Origin: Cohnella sp. WQ 127256
Lineage (GTDB): Bacteria; Bacillota; Bacilli; Paenibacillales; Paenibacillaceae
Assembly: GCF_024519285.1 (NCBI RefSeq)
Contig: NZ_JAMZCY010000008.1
Location: 62,001-126,000, forward strand
DNA: 64,000 nucleotides
Reading direction: 5' to 3'
Shown here: positions 61,382 to 64,000 of the stretch, in pieces
Position numbering within the stretch: position 1 is the stretch's first letter
Layout: each line of letters begins with the position of its first letter
The notes under the pieces: generated by a model
What the model saw: the letters and a program-made list of their open reading frames with translations, nothing else
Database searches by the model: none
Told to the model about the DNA's origin: nothing
Made by a program: the position numbers and the translations under genes

Positions 61382-63190
61382 ATGAAGCTCAGGAGAGGCA
61401 TCGATTTTATAAGAATACGGACGGGTTCCAAATTTAGCCTATTTTCAAAGATGAACAGTTTGATCTTAGTGTTGTTCATTCCGATTATTGTTTTGTTTAC
61501 CTACTCGAATGGGGTGACTTCTAATGTCATCGAGAAGGAGCTCCAGGCTTCGAACATTAAACAGCTATCTTTTCTATCCAGCCAAATCGAAACTCGTATT
61601 AATCAGACGATGGACTTTGTTGTGACCTTCTCAAGAGATCCGAACGTTCGCAAGTTCAACGGACTAAATATATGGGACGATCGTTACGATCGAATGCAGA
61701 CGAGGTACGCCATTCAGGAAAAAATGGTACTGCAATCCGGGGTTATGAACATATGGCCGGTGAAGTTCACGGTGTATTCACAATTGAACAAAGATGCCAT
61801 ATCGAATGGGACGGACCGGGTTGAGTACGATGAGCAGTATTTGAAAAGAAATGTGACTGGCAAATGGTCATATGGGGATGGGAAAATCGATGAATCCGGT
61901 AAATCACAAGCCTTTCATTGGTTCTACACAGATACTTTTGGTCAGCAAGATGTGATTAAAGGGAGTAACCTGGTCGTGCAAGCCACCTTCGAGCATGAGA
62001 ACATTCAGAATATGCTGGACACATACAAGGCAGGGGGACAAGGTGATCCCTTGTTTTATCACAAGGGAGACGCTCCTATCCTAAACCGCAGTGCATCACC
62101 TTTAACGAACGCGCTTATCCAGTATTTGGACGGTAACGATTTAGAGGATACGAGGCAAGAGGTCGTCGAATTAGATAATAAGAACTACTTGTTGAACGCA
62201 GTGAAATCTCCCCTATTGGGATGGTATTTGGTGGACATTGTACCGCTGGATCAGATTATGGGACCGATATCGTTTAGTCGCAATCTATTTTACTTAACGA
62301 TGGTGCTGCTCTTCGTGGTGGGGATTTCTGCGTCTGTACTTATGTATAGGAATGTCCAACGCCCGATTCGGAAGCTGGTTCGAGGATTACAGAGTGTTCA
62401 GCGCGGGGATTTCTCAGTACGGATGGATTCCAATGTAAACAGCGAGTTCTCGTTCTTGTTCTATAGGTTTAACGACATGTCGACGCAAATTCAAAGCTTA
62501 ATCGAGAACGTACTGAATGAGAAGCTTCTGGCTCGAGAAGCGACCTTGAAACAATTACAGGCGCAGATCAATCCTCATTTTCTATATAATTGCATCGGAT
62601 ATATGATCAATATGGCACAGATGAAGGATGATGAGGCTGTTGTCTCTATGGGGTACAATCTTAGCGCGTATTATCGTTACATGACCCGACTGGAGCGCCC
62701 AACGGCGAGCTTGGATGAGGAAGTTAAGCTAATCGTTAACTACTTGGATATCCAGAAGCTACGCAACGGTAGAATTCATTATCATATCGATATTCCCGAG
62801 GAAATGTTGAAGCAGCAGGTTCCACGACTCATGCTTCAACCGATCGTAGAGAACGCAGTTATTCACGGGGTTGGCAAGACTTACACATCAGGGGAGATCC
62901 GCATAACTGGTGAAATGTCTGAAGGCTTCTGCAGGCTATATGTAGACGATGACGGACCTGGCATGGCCGATGAGCAGTTGGAGACACTGAACCGCAAAAT
63001 GCTTGAAGCGTTACAAGAAGATATGGGCTACGGCTTCTGGAATACGAATCAGCGGATTATCCATCATTTCGGAGAACGCTCGCACCTCAGTTTCACAAAA
63101 TCGATGCTTGGAGGATTCCGCACGGAAATGGTGTGGGAGCACGCTCCAGTAGACGAACGTCAGCATCATTCGATACAAGAAGGAGATTGA
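61382..63190 (+). CDS. YesM-family sensor histidine kinase
   Basis: 602 residues. Membrane segment near 27-47, outer sensor (about 50-300), second membrane segment (about 300-322), HAMP, and the YesM-type core with QAQINPHFLYNCIGYMINMA (His near 395), LMLQPIVENAVIHGVG and DDDGPGMADEQ. AGGGGGA precedes ATG 61382. A response-regulator gene begins 4 bp past its stop. It is divergent from the LplB/LplC-type permeases, which it probably controls. Confidence 0.92.
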   Translation: MKLRRGIDFIRIRTGSKFSLFSKMNSLILVLFIPIIVLFTYSNGVTSNVIEKELQASNIKQLSFLSSQIETRINQTMDFVVTFSRDPNVRKFNGLNIWDDRYDRMQTRYAIQEKMVLQSGVMNIWPVKFTVYSQLNKDAISNGTDRVEYDEQYLKRNVTGKWSYGDGKIDESGKSQAFHWFYTDTFGQQDVIKGSNLVVQATFEHENIQNMLDTYKAGGQGDPLFYHKGDAPILNRSASPLTNALIQYLDGNDLEDTRQEVVELDNKNYLLNAVKSPLLGWYLVDIVPLDQIMGPISFSRNLFYLTMVLLFVVGISASVLMYRNVQRPIRKLVRGLQSVQRGDFSVRMDSNVNSEFSFLFYRFNDMSTQIQSLIENVLNEKLLAREATLKQLQAQINPHFLYNCIGYMINMAQMKDDEAVVSMGYNLSAYYRYMTRLERPTASLDEEVKLIVNYLDIQKLRNGRIHYHIDIPEEMLKQQVPRLMLQPIVENAVIHGVGKTYTSGEIRITGEMSEGFCRLYVDDDGPGMADEQLETLNRKMLEALQEDMGYGFWNTNQRIIHHFGERSHLSFTKSMLGGFRTEMVWEHAPVDERQHHSIQEGD

Positions 63191-63194
63191 CCAA

Positions 63195-64000
63195 ATGCAA
63201 ATGATCATCGTTGATGACGAAGCCCACTGGGTGGACAACCTGTCTATGAACAAGCCTTGGCATACGCTAGGCATTGAACAAGTTCATAAAGCCTATTCCG
63301 CACAAGAGGCGCTGCGAATCATAGAGACGCATCCTATAGATATTGTTATTTCTGATATTCTCATGCCGGAGATGACAGGGATTGAGCTTATTGAAAAAAT
63401 CCGCGAGCGAGACAAAAGAATCAAATGTGTCATCCTTTCCGGACATTCTGATTTCGAATACGCGAAGGAGGCTCTCCGGCATCAAGCGGTAGATTATTTG
63501 CTTAAGCCACCGATGGACAACGAATTGCTAGCGGCGGTGAAATCTGCGGTCGATCAATTAAATGCGGAATGGGAAAGCGTGAGTTCCCATGAGCGTACCC
63601 AATATACGTTGCGAGAAAACCTTCCGCTCTTGCGGGGCCAACTCCTGTTAAGTGCATTTCGTGGTGAGCGAATGCCGACAGAGGAATGGATCCGGAAACT
63701 CGAAAATTATAGTTTGCCTTTTCAATTTGGTGAATGTGCACTGCTATTGGTCCGAATGGAGGATGAATTCGGACAGTACCGTAACAACGGGCAGCAGCTT
63801 CTGGAATACGCCATTATTAATATTGCAGAAGAGATTTTTGGCGAGTTTGCGAACATATGGGGCGTCAAGGAGGAGCATGGTTATTTAGCTTTTCTGCTTC
63901 AGTTCAAGGAAACCGCACAAGAGGTTGGGAATGACATATTGCTTGAGAAGCTCTCGATGCAGCTTCAAGCGAAAGTAAAGCAGTTCCTGAAAGGCTCCTT
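63195..64000 (+). CDS. YesN-family response regulator (partial, runs off the window)
   Basis: The first 268 residues are visible. Receiver domain with IVDDEAHWVDNL, phospho-Asp in IVISDILMPEMTG and Lys in YLLKPPMDNE. A central region without recognised motifs follows. The AraC-type DNA-binding end expected for this family lies beyond 64000. AAGGAG at the kinase stop precedes ATG 63195. Confidence 0.9.
   Translation, partial: MQMIIVDDEAHWVDNLSMNKPWHTLGIEQVHKAYSAQEALRIIETHPIDIVISDILMPEMTGIELIEKIRERDKRIKCVILSGHSDFEYAKEALRHQAVDYLLKPPMDNELLAAVKSAVDQLNAEWESVSSHERTQYTLRENLPLLRGQLLLSAFRGERMPTEEWIRKLENYSLPFQFGECALLLVRMEDEFGQYRNNGQQLLEYAIINIAEEIFGEFANIWGVKEEHGYLAFLLQFKETAQEVGNDILLEKLSMQLQAKVKQFLKGS

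Overview
The window reads as a chromosomal segment of a low-to-mid-GC, Gram-positive, spore-former-like bacterium of the Paenibacillaceae (Paenibacillus or a close relative). This is inferred from the strong GGAGG ribosome sites, five secreted proteins with S-layer homology (SLH) modules, four sugar ABC importers without their own ATPase, YesM/YesN-type two-component pairs beside sugar permeases, and cre-like CcpA boxes. No rRNA, tRNA, CRISPR array, intact insertion sequence or prophage is visible.

Region 1 (1-11.7 kb) is a glycan locus. A sugar ABC importer on the minus strand (two permeases, one lipoprotein) is divergent from an SLH-anchored protein and a second secreted protein that each carry part of a beta-propeller-like repeat set. 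A HutC-type GntR repressor follows, then a BadF-type kinase coupled to a GH4 6-phospho-glycosidase. Both divergent importer promoters and the kinase promoter carry a GTARTAACAA-like box about 8-11 bp past the -10, which suggests one GntR regulon. Region 2 (11.9-16.9 kb) is an ABC exporter (ATPase plus FtsX-like permease) with an OmpR-type regulator and a short-loop sensor kinase. Region 3 (17-32 kb) holds a 1217-aa lipobox-plus-SLH surface protein with five near-identical repeats and a nine-G tract, a UbiD-family decarboxylase, a kinase/regulator pair upstream of a divergent-type SLH protein, a cupin, and an M4 metalloprotease fused to an SLH anchor.

Region 4 (32-44.5 kb) is a rhamnosidase locus between two GGDEF proteins: a GH78-like enzyme, a lipoprotein, a very unusual extracellular propeller-membrane-permease fusion, a second permease, and a GntR/LacI-type regulator, linked by repeated GTATAC boxes. 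Region 5 (44.5-48.9 kb) is a GH18 chitinase with FN3 and SLH modules behind a cre box, and a small membrane protein. Region 6 (49-59.3 kb) is a YesM/YesN system, a third sugar ABC importer, a LacI regulator and a GH3 beta-glucosidase that share GAAACGTTTC operators. Region 7 (59.4-64 kb) is an LplB/LplC-type permease pair divergent from another YesM/YesN pair; its regulator runs off the window.

Taken together, the window encodes surface-anchored glycan and protein degradation, uptake of oligosaccharides by ABC importers, and cytoplasmic breakdown, each under a local regulator. The most novel-looking elements are the propeller-permease fusion (38245-40161), the paired propeller proteins (3706-8150) with their inferred GTARTAACAA regulon, and a histidine kinase that appears to start at ATT (27055).
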